Assembly (NCBI GenBank): GCA_028707495.1
Contig: JAQWAS010000008.1
Location: 1-40,864 of the forward strand
Direction: 5' to 3'
From: Patescibacteria group bacterium
Lineage (GTDB): Bacteria > Patescibacteriota > Patescibacteriia > UBA2591 > JAQWAS01
Length of the DNA: 40,864 nt
Shown: in pieces, positions 6,566 through 15,733 of the stretch
Numbering within the stretch: position 1 is the stretch's first letter
Layout of the letters: every line of letters starts with the position of its first letter
Translations under genes and position numbers: made by a program
Notes under the pieces: model-generated
Database searches by the model: none
What the model was told of the DNA's origin: nothing
The model's input: the letters and a program-made list of their open reading frames with translations, nothing else

Positions 6566-9500
6566 ATGCAAAACAAAAAAAGGGTCACAAAAACAACTTT
6601 TAACAAGCTGATTTATTCAGTTTGTGTTATGGCTCTTGTCCTAGGTACGGGAGTTTTTTTAATGCCGAATGAGGTTGAGGCGAGTAGTTATACATTTACG
6701 GAAGATTTTTGGAATAAAACATATCAAGACAGCGTTTATACAAGCGCTTATTGGGAAAATTATGATTCTGTTAGGCTAACTAAAAATTATATTGCGGATA
6801 ATAATATTCCGTCTGAACAATTAGTTAATACTAACCTTACTGAAGTACAACAAGATCCCGCGGTAGATTCAGATATAAATGGTAATTTTGTAATAGTTTG
6901 GAGAGGTATAAATGAATCAGACAGAACACATGATATTTATAGCCAAAGGTTTGATTATAATGGAAATAAAATAGGTGGTGAATTTAAGGTTAATAATGAT
7001 GTACAGGCTGAACCTGCTTGGCCAGACGTTGCCACAGATGGACGCAATGAAACTGTAATTACGTGGGTTAGCTATGACCAACATGAAACTGGAAGTGGTT
7101 TTGATATTTATGCAAAGAAATATGATTCCTACTTTAATGAAATTCCCGTTTCATCACAGGCTCAAGGTTCTGGCGAGGGGAATGAATTTCAAGTGAACAC
7201 TTTTACAGATGGCTGGCAAATTAATCCGGTCGTGGCTGCAGATGCAAACGGTAATTTTGTTATCGCTTGGACAGACATGGAAAACAATGTGATTAAGGCT
7301 CAAAAATTTGATGCTAATTGCAATAAAATAAGTGGAGAAATCAGCGTAGGAGACACAACAGCAGAGATAACCCCCGCTATAGATATGAATCCGGATGGAA
7401 GTTATATAATTACTTGGCAAAAAAGTACTGGGACAAAAGGAATTTATGCGCAAAGGTTTTATAGTGATGGATATCCTGCTGGCGGAGAATTTAGAGTTGA
7501 CGTGGGTATTACTACTGTTAATGCCCCTACGGATCCAGACATCACTATTAGTAAGGATAATGGTTTTATAATAGTCTGGCATAGTTATGAACCGGGTCAG
7601 GATGTTATCGAGGACGTGGTACGTATACAGAGATTTAATAGTAATGGAGAACGCTTAGGTTCTTCTATTGAAGGACCACATGGTTTTACTTCTCCTGGCG
7701 AAGAAATTAGTCCCCCTAAAGTTATTTATAACCAACACAACTATGATTTTATTGTTATAATGTCTCGTTTAAGGGGGAGTTATCCCAGTGATGAAGACTG
7801 TTGTATTGTAGATGGTTTTCCAAGGAGTGATGATGTAATTGTTCAAAGATATTATAATGATGGTAATGAACATGGCGAAGAATTTAGAATTAGCTCATAT
7901 GAGAGAGGGTTGAGATATGATCCTGTTATTACGGCCGGTAGGCATGATGATTATATAGCAGTTTGGCAAAGTAAACCATATACAATAGAAGGGGAGATAG
8001 AAGGTTTAGAAGATGATTGGGACATTTATTTTCAAAGAATCAATTTAGCAATGCCTCGATATGAAAGGTCAAATATTGCTCAATCCAAAACAATAGATAC
8101 CACAAGCAAAAACATTACTAAGGCAACTACGGTCATAAACTACGACGAACCATGGGGAACTGATATTAATTATTATTTGAGTAATAATGGTGGAAAAAAT
8201 TGGATAGAGATTGCCCCGCGTGAACCAGAGCGTACTTTTGTTACAACAGGTTCTGATTTAAGATGGAAGGCGATTTTACAAACCATAGATGATACCATAA
8301 CACCGCAATTAATTAGTGTTGAGATTTCGTATTCCACCGATGCGGTTCCTCCAACTGAGACCTGCGCATCCTTCACCTATTCCGATTGGAGTGGATGTAA
8401 TAATGGCCAACAAACACGTACTATTTTGACTTCATCTCCTGCCGGTTGTACGGGGGGCAGTCCGGTTTTAACTCAAAGTTGTACACCATCATTGCCACCA
8501 TTACCAACAGGAGTTTGTACCTCCTTCACCTATTCCGACTGGGGTGAGTGTAACAACGGTATAAAAACTAGAACATTGTTAAATTCATCTCCAGAGGGTT
8601 GTACTGGTGGAACACCTATTTTGTCACGTAGTTGTAGTACAGAAGAAGATTTGCCAATTGTAGATTTAACCGATCCATCGACTTATCAAGGGCGAGTTCA
8701 CAATGTTAATGGCGTTTATTTTATCTTAGATAGTATTAAACTTGAACCCAAAGAATATAATTTATCACCAGCTCCATTACTAAACGGATTTATTTATCCA
8801 GAATCGGCTGCAATCTATATCGAGGAATCAAATATAGTTTTAGACGGTAATGGCGCAATTTTAAACGGTGGTAGTTTTGAAGGTCAGGAAGATTATTCGC
8901 ATGCTATTAAAATACATAACGCCAAGAATGTAACGGTTAAGAATTTTGAGATTAAAAACTATGTTTATGGCATTCATGCCGGCGATCATTATGGCCGGGC
9001 AGCTAAAGCAGTTACCAATTCAACTTTTCAAGATAATATTATTCATGATATAAAAACCGCCGCTATAGAAATGTTGTATTATTCAACTAATAATAGTGTT
9101 TTAGATAATGAAATTTATGATATTGGTCCAGGGAAAAATGGACATTCTTATTGTATCTCATTTTTTGGTCAATCCAATTATGGTCGTATAGAGGGTAATA
9201 AATGTAGTGGGTCGGCTGATGTGGGATTAAGAATTTTTGATGGTCCATTTGAAGTTATGAAAAATATTATTATTGACAACGATGGTTTCGATATTTATTC
9301 ATACGGTCATGCCGACAATTATGGTTTCTCTAATGCTTGCGGTTCAACAATTCTATGGAATGATGATGGAGAACAAGGTTGTACTTATATGCCATCTGGT
9401 GATCCAAGTGATATACCAGAAGATATCGATGCTTATCAACAATATTTAGGCGAATTAAAGTTGGCCAATGGCAGATATTATTTTACAAGTGATGATGGTA

Positions 9501-10123
9501 GTTTTAATTCAGCTTTGATTTTTAGTAATCAAGTCGACGATATTAATAAATATTTAAACAAAAAAATAGTTGTCACATTAAAACAAGCAACTGACAATAG
9601 TATAGAAATTTGTAATATTAAAGTTATTGATGAAACTTTAAGGCGTCGCTTGGGTGGTAAATTATTATTACAGGTTGAAAGCCGAGGTAGGGTTTGGTAT
9701 GTTGACAAACAAAAGAACACAAGATATTTGATTGAACAATATAAAGCCTTACCTTTATTCAGAGAATTGTCTTTGGGTATTACTGACGCAGACTTAAGTA
9801 AAATCCCAGTTAATACTAGTACCATTGATCCGAATTTGGACACAGATGGCGATGGCTATTCAGACAAACATGAGATAGAGAATGGTTACAATCCATATAA
9901 TCCAGCTCCAGTTAAATTACAAACAGACGCAAACTTAGCTAATCGATTAAAAGGTCAATTATTGTTACAAGTAGAAGAAGGTGGTCGGGTTTGGTATGTG
10001 CATGAAGATGGTCAGGCCTATCGTGTTGAACCCAAAAATATTTTGGAGATATTCAGAACATTAGCCTTGGGTATTACTAATGAAAATCTAGAGAAAATTC
10101 CTAACAATAGTTTGATTAAATAA
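6566..10123 (+). CDS. large secreted mosaic surface protein
   Basis: A 1185-residue exported protein. A basic start (MQNKKRVTK) and hydrophobic core (about 17-35) ending VEASS form a signal peptide. Residues about 85-500 hold repeats of the form D-x-x-GNFVIVW / DIYxQRFDxNGN-x-xGGEF, typical of beta-propeller-like blades. At about 599 and 651 are two Cys-rich modules (CASFTYSDWSGCNNG, CTSFTYSDWGECNNG) like thrombospondin type 1. Residues about 750-920 form a right-handed beta-helix (NVTVKNFEIKNYVYGIHAGD, NosD/pectate-lyase style). The C-terminus has two copies of a domain, at about 1028 and 1127, with LLLQVE-x-x-GRVWYV and L-x-LGIT-x-x-x-L-x-KIP, separated by a calcium-type loop DTDGDGYSDKHE. 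I recall that domain pair from CPR surface proteins. A role in attachment or carbohydrate binding is inferred. Confidence 0.88.
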   Translation: MQNKKRVTKTTFNKLIYSVCVMALVLGTGVFLMPNEVEASSYTFTEDFWNKTYQDSVYTSAYWENYDSVRLTKNYIADNNIPSEQLVNTNLTEVQQDPAVDSDINGNFVIVWRGINESDRTHDIYSQRFDYNGNKIGGEFKVNNDVQAEPAWPDVATDGRNETVITWVSYDQHETGSGFDIYAKKYDSYFNEIPVSSQAQGSGEGNEFQVNTFTDGWQINPVVAADANGNFVIAWTDMENNVIKAQKFDANCNKISGEISVGDTTAEITPAIDMNPDGSYIITWQKSTGTKGIYAQRFYSDGYPAGGEFRVDVGITTVNAPTDPDITISKDNGFIIVWHSYEPGQDVIEDVVRIQRFNSNGERLGSSIEGPHGFTSPGEEISPPKVIYNQHNYDFIVIMSRLRGSYPSDEDCCIVDGFPRSDDVIVQRYYNDGNEHGEEFRISSYERGLRYDPVITAGRHDDYIAVWQSKPYTIEGEIEGLEDDWDIYFQRINLAMPRYERSNIAQSKTIDTTSKNITKATTVINYDEPWGTDINYYLSNNGGKNWIEIAPREPERTFVTTGSDLRWKAILQTIDDTITPQLISVEISYSTDAVPPTETCASFTYSDWSGCNNGQQTRTILTSSPAGCTGGSPVLTQSCTPSLPPLPTGVCTSFTYSDWGECNNGIKTRTLLNSSPEGCTGGTPILSRSCSTEEDLPIVDLTDPSTYQGRVHNVNGVYFILDSIKLEPKEYNLSPAPLLNGFIYPESAAIYIEESNIVLDGNGAILNGGSFEGQEDYSHAIKIHNAKNVTVKNFEIKNYVYGIHAGDHYGRAAKAVTNSTFQDNIIHDIKTAAIEMLYYSTNNSVLDNEIYDIGPGKNGHSYCISFFGQSNYGRIEGNKCSGSADVGLRIFDGPFEVMKNIIIDNDGFDIYSYGHADNYGFSNACGSTILWNDDGEQGCTYMPSGDPSDIPEDIDAYQQYLGELKLANGRYYFTSDDGSFNSALIFSNQVDDINKYLNKKIVVTLKQATDNSIEICNIKVIDETLRRRLGGKLLLQVESRGRVWYVDKQKNTRYLIEQYKALPLFRELSLGITDADLSKIPVNTSTIDPNLDTDGDGYSDKHEIENGYNPYNPAPVKLQTDANLANRLKGQLLLQVEEGGRVWYVHEDGQAYRVEPKNILEIFRTLALGITNENLEKIPNNSLIK

Positions 10124-10138
10124 ATTCATATCAAAAAA

Positions 10139-10168
10139 ACGGCCTACATCGCGTAGGTCGTTTTTTTT
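10139..10168 (+). terminator. rho-independent terminator
   Basis: Stem ACGGCCTAC/GTAGGTCGT followed by a run of eight T. A-rich sequence before the stem may also let it end the minus-strand trpS transcript. Confidence 0.88.
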
Positions 10169-10180
10169 GATAATTTAAAT

Positions 10181-11161
10181 TTATTTTATCAAGCCAGTCA
10201 ATTTTTTTATTTCAGTCATATTTTTGCTGGCAATTTTTTCGGCTTGTTGCGCGCCTTGATCTAAAGTTTTCCAAACTTGATCAGGTTTTTGGATTAAAGT
10301 TTGATATTGCTTTTGAATTGGTTTTAATAAATCAACAACATTATCAGCTAAAACAGTTTTTAGCTCTGAGTACTTGATTTTATTGGTTTTATATTCTTGC
10401 TCAAATTTATCGGCAGTTTTTTTGTCAGCTACAATTTTTAATAAAGTAAATAAATTAATTACACCTGGACTCATGGTTTTAGAATCTCCAGTATCAGTTA
10501 CTGCTGACATGATTTTTTTTCTAATTATTTCTGGCTCATCAGTTAGGGCAATGTAAGTTTTTTCACCATGGCTTTTGCTCATTTTTTGAGTCGGATCAGT
10601 TAATGACATGATGCGTGGCGCTTGAGTAATGAGTTCTTTAGGCTCAGGGAAATAGTCGCCAAATTTATTGTTAAATTTTTTAGCAATTTTACGAGTTAAT
10701 TCAATGTGTTGGACTTGATCTTCACCAACCGGTACAGCATCAGCTTTATACAATAAAATGTCAGCGGATTGAAGGATGGGATAGGTAAAAAGTCCAGCGT
10801 TAATATTATTTTTGTGTTGTTGAGCTTTGTCCTTAAATTGCGTCATGCGTTCTAATTCGCTGATAGGCAGTAAAGTATTAAAAATCCAAGTCAATTCAGT
10901 GTGTTGAGGGACGTGCGACTGAACAAAAAATATGGATTTTTTAGGATCAATGCCACAAGCTAACAAAGTAGCAGCGGTTTCCAAAATGCGTTGTTGAAAA
11001 TTTTTAGCATCATAATCAACAGTCATGGCGTGCAGATCAACAATTGAATAAATACACTGATATTCCTTTTGGAGTTGCACCCAGTTTTGAATCGCGCCTA
11101 AATAATTACCTAAATGAATTTGACCTGAGGGCTGAATGCCAGAAAAAATAAGTTGAGACAT
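10181..11161 (-). CDS. trpS: tryptophanyl-tRNA synthetase
   Basis: A 326-residue class Ic aminoacyl-tRNA synthetase that charges tRNA-Trp with tryptophan using ATP. The N-terminus reads FSGIQPSGQIHLGNYLGA, where HLGN replaces the HIGH motif in the usual TrpS way. KMSKS follows near residue 195 (DPTQKMSKSHGEK). The GEDQVQHIELTRKIAKKF segment and the SVTDTGDSKTMSPGV-like region (AVTDTGDSKTMSPGV) are also typical. Length is normal for a bacterial TrpS. It lies 9 bp downstream of the RNase J gene and is probably co-transcribed with it. There is no SD before the ATG. Confidence 0.96.
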   Translation of the reverse strand: MSQLIFSGIQPSGQIHLGNYLGAIQNWVQLQKEYQCIYSIVDLHAMTVDYDAKNFQQRILETAATLLACGIDPKKSIFFVQSHVPQHTELTWIFNTLLPISELERMTQFKDKAQQHKNNINAGLFTYPILQSADILLYKADAVPVGEDQVQHIELTRKIAKKFNNKFGDYFPEPKELITQAPRIMSLTDPTQKMSKSHGEKTYIALTDEPEIIRKKIMSAVTDTGDSKTMSPGVINLFTLLKIVADKKTADKFEQEYKTNKIKYSELKTVLADNVVDLLKPIQKQYQTLIQKPDQVWKTLDQGAQQAEKIASKNMTEIKKLTGLIK

Positions 11162-11170
11162 AGATTTAAT

Positions 11171-12865
11171 TTAAAGACTAATAATGACTGGTAAAATTAA
11201 TGGTCGACGCTCAGTTTCTTTAAATAAGAATTTACCAATTTCGTCACGAATTTTATTTTTCAATTGATCTTCATTGCCAGGTTTAGACACGTCTTGATTT
11301 TGAACTAATTGTTTAACTTTATTGCGGACTTGTTCGATGAGTTTTCTATTTTCTTTCATGTAAATAAAACCACGTGAAATAATATCGGGATTATTTAATA
11401 ATTTACCGCTACTTTTATTAACGGTAGCAATAACCACCAACATACCGTCATCAGCCATAGTGCGTCGATCGCGGAGAACAATATTGCTGACATCACCAAC
11501 ACCAAGGCCATCAACCATAATGTCATTAGTACAAACTTTTTTGTTCGTTAATTTAGCTTGGCCGTTTGCAAATTCAACAATTTGACCATTGACTGGAATT
11601 AAAATATTTTTTTCTGGGAAGTTCATGCCTTTAGCTAAGCGTTCGTGGGCCTTTAAAAGAGATAGATTGCCTTCGATGGGAATTAAATATTTAGGACTAA
11701 CCAATTTTAACATTAATTTTAAATCTTCTTGCTTGGCGTGACCACCGGCATGGATATCAACCATTTGATAATGAATTACATCGGCGCCTTTACGATAGAG
11801 ATCATCTTTAAGTCTTTGCACACTAGTTTCATTACCTGGCACAACTGAAGAAGAAAAAATAACCGTATCGTTTTTACCAATTTTAATATCCTTGTGTTCA
11901 TCGTGAGCAATCCGCATTAAAGCGGCTCGATCTTCACCTTGAGCTCCAGTGCAAACGACGATTAATTTATTATCCGGAATATTTTGAGTTTTTCTCAATG
12001 AAATAATAGTATTTTTTTTATGTTTTAAATAGCCAAGCTGTTTAGCAATTTCAACATTAGTTTTCATACTAAAACCCTCAATGGCTACTTTTTTACCTAA
12101 TTTTTCAGCCAACCAAATAATTTGTTGAATACGATTTAAAAGCGAAGCAAAGGTGGCGACAATAATTCTGCCTTTGGCTTGGCGAAAAACTTCTTCTAAA
12201 TTATACTCAATTTGTTTTTCAGTAAATTGATGACCCGGACAATCAGCATTAGTGCTATCAGAAAGCAAAGCTAAAACATTGCGATTTTGAAATTGAGCAA
12301 TTTTAGAGATATCGGGCGGTTCAGAGGCGGTTGGATTCATATCTAATTTAAAATCGCCAGTGTGAATAATTATACCCTGTGGGGTATTAATCGCTACGCC
12401 CATACTGCCCGGAATATTGTGAGTAACCTTAAAAAATTCAAGCCTAAATCCGCCCAAAACCAATCTGGTTGTATTATTAATATTACGTAATCTTAATTTA
12501 ACCGGACAGTTCTTGTAGTCTTCTTGGCGTTTGCGAATAATAGCATTAGTTAAATCGGTGCCATAAATAATGGGATTGCCCAAGTCAGCCATTAAATGTG
12601 GGATACCACCAATATGGTCATAATGAGCATGAGTTATAATTACGCCACGGATTTTATTTAATTTATCTTTGAGATAAGAGATGTTAGGAATAATATAGTC
12701 AATTCCTGGCATATCTTCTTCTGGAAATTGTAAACCCATGTCAATAATAATGATATCATTTTGATTTTCAAGAATAGTCATGTTGCGACCGACTTCTTCC
12801 ATGCCACCAAGAAAAATTAGGCGTAATTTATCATTTTTGTTTTGAATTGTTTTTTGTTTTAACAT
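11171..12865 (-). CDS. rnj: ribonuclease J (metallo-beta-lactamase/beta-CASP)
   Basis: A 564-residue RNase J, a 5'-3' exo- and endoribonuclease of mRNA decay and rRNA maturation. The metallo-beta-lactamase zinc motif is THAHYDHIGG (H79, H81, D83, H84). More ligands lie in VTHNIPGSMG and HTGDFKLD. The beta-CASP region has the expected LLSDSTNAD, and the later HAGGHAKQEDLKLML motif completes the active site. The C-terminal part (about 450-564) matches the RNase J dimerisation domain (VDGLGVGDVSNIVLRDRR). First gene of a two-gene unit with trpS; tRNA-Leu lies just upstream. No SD. Confidence 0.95.
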   Translation of the reverse strand: MLKQKTIQNKNDKLRLIFLGGMEEVGRNMTILENQNDIIIIDMGLQFPEEDMPGIDYIIPNISYLKDKLNKIRGVIITHAHYDHIGGIPHLMADLGNPIIYGTDLTNAIIRKRQEDYKNCPVKLRLRNINNTTRLVLGGFRLEFFKVTHNIPGSMGVAINTPQGIIIHTGDFKLDMNPTASEPPDISKIAQFQNRNVLALLSDSTNADCPGHQFTEKQIEYNLEEVFRQAKGRIIVATFASLLNRIQQIIWLAEKLGKKVAIEGFSMKTNVEIAKQLGYLKHKKNTIISLRKTQNIPDNKLIVVCTGAQGEDRAALMRIAHDEHKDIKIGKNDTVIFSSSVVPGNETSVQRLKDDLYRKGADVIHYQMVDIHAGGHAKQEDLKLMLKLVSPKYLIPIEGNLSLLKAHERLAKGMNFPEKNILIPVNGQIVEFANGQAKLTNKKVCTNDIMVDGLGVGDVSNIVLRDRRTMADDGMLVVIATVNKSSGKLLNNPDIISRGFIYMKENRKLIEQVRNKVKQLVQNQDVSKPGNEDQLKNKIRDEIGKFLFKETERRPLILPVIISL

Positions 12866-12889
12866 TAATTTAAGTTATTTGTTTATAAA

Positions 12890-12973
12890 TGGGGACGGGG
12901 AGAGTTGAACTCCCACCCCGTAAACGGGACAACGCCCTGAACGTTGCGTGTCTACCAGTTTCACCACATCCCC
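12890..12973 (-). tRNA. tRNA-Leu (CAG)
   Basis: On the minus strand a class II tRNA begins GGGGATGTGGTGAAACTGG. The acceptor stem GGGGATG pairs with CGTCCCC. The anticodon stem CAACG/CGTTG encloses the loop TTCAGGG with anticodon CAG. A long variable arm (TCCCGTTTACGGG) and the T arm GGGAGTTCAACTCTCCC follow. The discriminator base is A, as usual for tRNA-Leu. CCA is not encoded. Confidence 0.95.
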
Positions 12974-13018
12974 TGATTTTAAAAAGGCGTGGGGTTTTTG
13001 CTAATTACATCGTTATAA

Positions 13019-14809
13019 TTAAAATTGTTTTTTACCTTCAATAAACCACCGATTAATAATATTAAAACGCGTTGAAAAGTCTGGCGCTTTAATTTCAGTT
13101 ATGCCTAAAATACGTTGATTAATTAAATAAGTGTAAGATTGATTGTAAAGAAATATAGCTGGTGTTTGTTCGATTAATAGCTCTTGAAACTGTTGGTAAT
13201 CTTGATTGCGAATAGTAGTATCAAAAACATGTCGGGCTTTTTCTAAAATTTTATCGACTTGGTCATTTTTAAAAACAGATAAATTAATTCCACTGCCGGC
13301 CTGACTTGAATGCCAAACGGGATAGGGATCAGGGTCGAGATTGGTTACAATTGAAAAAAGTAAAATTTGATAATCGCGTTGATTGATAATTTCTTCTTTG
13401 AGCTGAGAAACTGGATAGGTTTGAATAGCAGTTTCTATGCCAAGAGCTTGCCATTCCCGCTGAACGATTTGGGCGATTTTTTGATCGATGGGAGTGTCGG
13501 CTACACTTAAAGCTACACGTAGTTTTTTATCATCTTGTTGGTAAACGCCATCCTGTAATTGCCAGCCGTCAGCTTCTAAAAGTTGTTTGGCTATTTCAGG
13601 ATTAAAATCGTATTTTTCTGGTGCATTTTCAATGTTAATCAAATTAAAAGTTAGTGGAGAATTAATTAAATATGCCGGCGAGTTTAATTGAGTTAAAATT
13701 TCTTCTTTGTTAATCGCATAAGCTAAGGCTTGTCGCAAAGTTTTATTGGTAATTTTTTGATTATTAAAGAAAATAGCTGTGTATTGAGGGAGGTAGAGCG
13801 ATTGATGATTGATCCATTTTTTATCAATTAAATCCTGATAAATTTGGCGAACTAGAAAGCCATCAATTTGTTTACTTTCCAAGGCCGAGAGAGCATCTTC
13901 ATTTGAATAATAAAATTTAAAATTTAATTTATCAAAATAGGCTGGCTGATCGTAATAGTTGTTGTTTTTTTTCAGAGTATAAGTTTTAATAAAACCAAAT
14001 TTATCTTTAACTAAATTTTCAAATTGGAAAGGACCGCTCCCAATTGGTTTTAAATTATATTGAGCTAGAGTAAATTGATTTAAGGGGATAGTCTGCCAAA
14101 TGTGTTGAGGTAAAATGCCGACGGTTAAATAATTTAAAAATGGCGAGAAAATTTCTGGTAAAACAATTTTTAAACTAAAATCATCAATTTTTTCAATTTG
14201 AATATCTTTAAATTGCGATAAATATGGGCTTTGATATTCTTTAGTTTTTAATAATTCAAAAGTAAAAATAACATCATTAGCTGTTAAGCGTTGGCCATCA
14301 TGCCAATAAACATTATCCCGAATTTTAAAAGTTATAGTTTTATTAGGTTCGTCAATTGTATATTCTCTAGCCAAATCATTAACCAATTTATAAGGTTGGG
14401 TTGAATTTTGATCGTATTTTAACAAGCCTGAATAAATTAAAGTGCTGAGGTCTTGGTCAACTGAGTTTAATGGTGCTAAAACAGGATTAATGTATTGCGG
14501 ATTGCCAATTAAACCTTCACGATATTCGCCACCGGGAAGAGGTGTAATTTGGGTGTGAACAAGATAAGCTCTAATAGCCAAGAAAACTACACAAATTAGA
14601 ATAATAATGAGTAGAAGTCGTAGGATATTTTTTTCATAGTTATGTAAAAAACTGGGCAAATATTTTAATTGCTTAAGAGATGGCATTCTTTTTTTTGAAA
14701 GTTGGGTGACTAATTTTAAGTCAAGATCATTTTGCTGACGAAGGCGTTGATATTCTGGATTGTGCCATTTATGCCAAAAATTTTTAATTGTATTTAAAAA
14801 ATAGGCCAC
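13019..14809 (-). CDS. ABC transporter substrate-binding protein, family 5 (peptide type)
   Basis: A 596-residue extracellular solute-binding protein of the oligopeptide/nickel family (SBP_bac_5). Residues 1-56 are a basic cytoplasmic segment, and one membrane helix (LLRLLLIIILICVVFLAIRAYL) follows at about 62-83, so the protein is anchored rather than a lipoprotein. The binding domain has the family hallmarks: GLLKYDQNSTQPYKLVNDLA, ITFKIRDNVYWHDGQRLTANDVIFTFE, GSGPFQFENL and LRQALAYAINKEEIL. No ABC permease or ATPase lies beside it, so it may work with a distant transporter. It follows secG at 73 bp. The start is a GTG with no SD, so the exact N-terminus is uncertain. Confidence 0.88.
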   Translation of the reverse strand: MAYFLNTIKNFWHKWHNPEYQRLRQQNDLDLKLVTQLSKKRMPSLKQLKYLPSFLHNYEKNILRLLLIIILICVVFLAIRAYLVHTQITPLPGGEYREGLIGNPQYINPVLAPLNSVDQDLSTLIYSGLLKYDQNSTQPYKLVNDLAREYTIDEPNKTITFKIRDNVYWHDGQRLTANDVIFTFELLKTKEYQSPYLSQFKDIQIEKIDDFSLKIVLPEIFSPFLNYLTVGILPQHIWQTIPLNQFTLAQYNLKPIGSGPFQFENLVKDKFGFIKTYTLKKNNNYYDQPAYFDKLNFKFYYSNEDALSALESKQIDGFLVRQIYQDLIDKKWINHQSLYLPQYTAIFFNNQKITNKTLRQALAYAINKEEILTQLNSPAYLINSPLTFNLINIENAPEKYDFNPEIAKQLLEADGWQLQDGVYQQDDKKLRVALSVADTPIDQKIAQIVQREWQALGIETAIQTYPVSQLKEEIINQRDYQILLFSIVTNLDPDPYPVWHSSQAGSGINLSVFKNDQVDKILEKARHVFDTTIRNQDYQQFQELLIEQTPAIFLYNQSYTYLINQRILGITEIKAPDFSTRFNIINRWFIEGKKQF

Positions 14810-14882
14810 ACTTGATAATTAATAATTAAACAAGACATAGAGTTCTTCTCGCCTAACTATTAAAAAAATATTTAATTTAAAC

Positions 14883-15095
14883 TTAAATAAGTATATTAGC
14901 AATAGCTAAACCAAAAAAAATAATCGATAAAATAATAGTAGCTATAAAAATAAATTTTTCAGCTCCACGTTTGGTTTGGTAGATATTATCACCGCCACCA
15001 AAAACGCCTGATAAACCGCTACCACGACTTTGAAGTAAAATAGCTATGATTAATAAAACCGAAACAATAATTTGAGATAAGTTAATAATTTGCAT
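14883..15095 (-). CDS. secG: preprotein translocase subunit SecG
   Basis: A 70-residue SecG, the small accessory subunit of the SecYEG channel in the cytoplasmic membrane. It has two membrane helices (about 8-22 and 49-68) joined by the conserved loop LLQSRGSGLSGVFGGG, which contains the SecG glycine-rich signature. Length is normal for the short form of SecG. A promoter sits directly upstream on the minus strand, and the binding-protein gene follows in the same direction. Confidence 0.92.
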   Translation of the reverse strand: MQIINLSQIIVSVLLIIAILLQSRGSGLSGVFGGGDNIYQTKRGAEKFIFIATIILSIIFFGLAIANILI

Positions 15096-15120
15096 AAGAT
15101 TGTTTTAATAAATTATATTT

Positions 15121-15149
15121 ATTATAGCAAAGAGGATTTAAGAAGTCAA
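15121..15149 (-). promoter_or_regulatory. sigma70-type promoter for secG
   Basis: On the minus strand TTGACT (15144-15149) and TATAAT (15121-15126) are separated by 17 bp, about 25 bases before the secG ATG. Confidence 0.75.
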
Positions 15150-15163
15150 ATAAATTTAACCAC

Positions 15164-15192
15164 TTGACAAACGAATTTTAAAGATGTATGTT
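15164..15192 (+). promoter_or_regulatory. sigma70-type promoter
   Basis: TTGACA at 15164-15169 and TATGTT at 15187-15192, spacer 17 bp. Divergent from the secG promoter and upstream of the tiny gene pair at 15238 and 15327. Confidence 0.65.
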
Positions 15193-15237
15193 ATAAATTA
15201 TTGTTATTATTTATGCACATTCAAATGAGGAGTCAAA

Positions 15238-15306
15238 ATGAATAAAGAAGATTTTCGTCCTCCCAGTTGGAAAGATATTATATTTTTCCACAAAAATAAA
15301 TTTTAA
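15238..15306 (+). CDS. 22-residue leader-type small protein
   Basis: An ATG with SD GAGGAG 6 bases upstream opens a 22-residue frame starting MNKEDFRPPSWKDIIF. It lies between the promoter at 15164 and the next SD-led gene, 20 bp upstream of that gene's ATG. It may be a real microprotein or a translational leader. Nothing about its function can be said. Confidence 0.45.
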   Translation: MNKEDFRPPSWKDIIFFHKNKF

Positions 15307-15326
15307 TCCAAAGGAGGAGGAGGACT

Positions 15327-15557
15327 ATGTCGTTAGAACGTTGTGCCCATTGTGGGTCTATTAGTGTCCCCAGGGGAAAGATTCGTGACATTACCCGAGA
15401 AGACATCGAAAGTGGTAGAGTGTTAATTATGGGGAATGCTGTTTCTTACGGGCCATGTCAAGAAAAAAAATGCGGGAAACGCACATGGTGTATAGTTACT
15501 GTCCCAGATGAATTAGCTTATTTGGCTCAATTAGTACCTGCATGGCCGAGGTCATAG
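15327..15557 (+). CDS. small zinc-ribbon-like protein
   Basis: A 76-residue protein with CAHC near the N-terminus (residues 6-9) and a second pair C-x4-C (CQEKKC) near residues 44-49. This is the layout of a one-zinc ribbon, with a further Cys (TWCIV) following. The family is not recognised. The SD is an extended AGGAGGAGG 5 bases before ATG. It is the second gene of a unit with a promoter at 15164 and ends in a hairpin-rich 3' region (GTTCATCC/GGATGAAC at 15604-15626, then a terminator). GC-richer than neighbouring core genes. Nucleic-acid or protein binding is a guess from the zinc-ribbon pattern. Confidence 0.7.
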   Translation: MSLERCAHCGSISVPRGKIRDITREDIESGRVLIMGNAVSYGPCQEKKCGKRTWCIVTVPDELAYLAQLVPAWPRS

Positions 15558-15633
15558 CCAGAGACAGGGCGAGTCCTAGATGGGGGGGTCGGCACTTGGT
15601 GTCGTTCATCCGGAACTTGGATGAACAAATTAC

Positions 15634-15664
15634 GAGGGGGTGAGGATTCACTCCCTCATTTTTA
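15634..15664 (+). terminator. rho-independent terminator
   Basis: Stem GAGGGGGTGAG / CACTCCCTC with a short loop at 15634-15657, followed by ATTTTTATTTT. Confidence 0.75.
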
Positions 15665-15672
15665 TTTTACTC

Positions 15673-15701
15673 TTGATATGATTTTAAAAATATATTATAA
15701 T
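15673..15701 (+). promoter_or_regulatory. sigma70-type promoter for uvrA
   Basis: TTGATA at 15673-15678 and TATAAT at 15696-15701 with a 17-bp spacer. The expected transcript start leaves a leader of about 26 bases. No LexA-type operator is obvious. Confidence 0.7.
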
Positions 15702-15733
15702 AATTGCTAATAAAAAACAAATTTTTTAGATTT

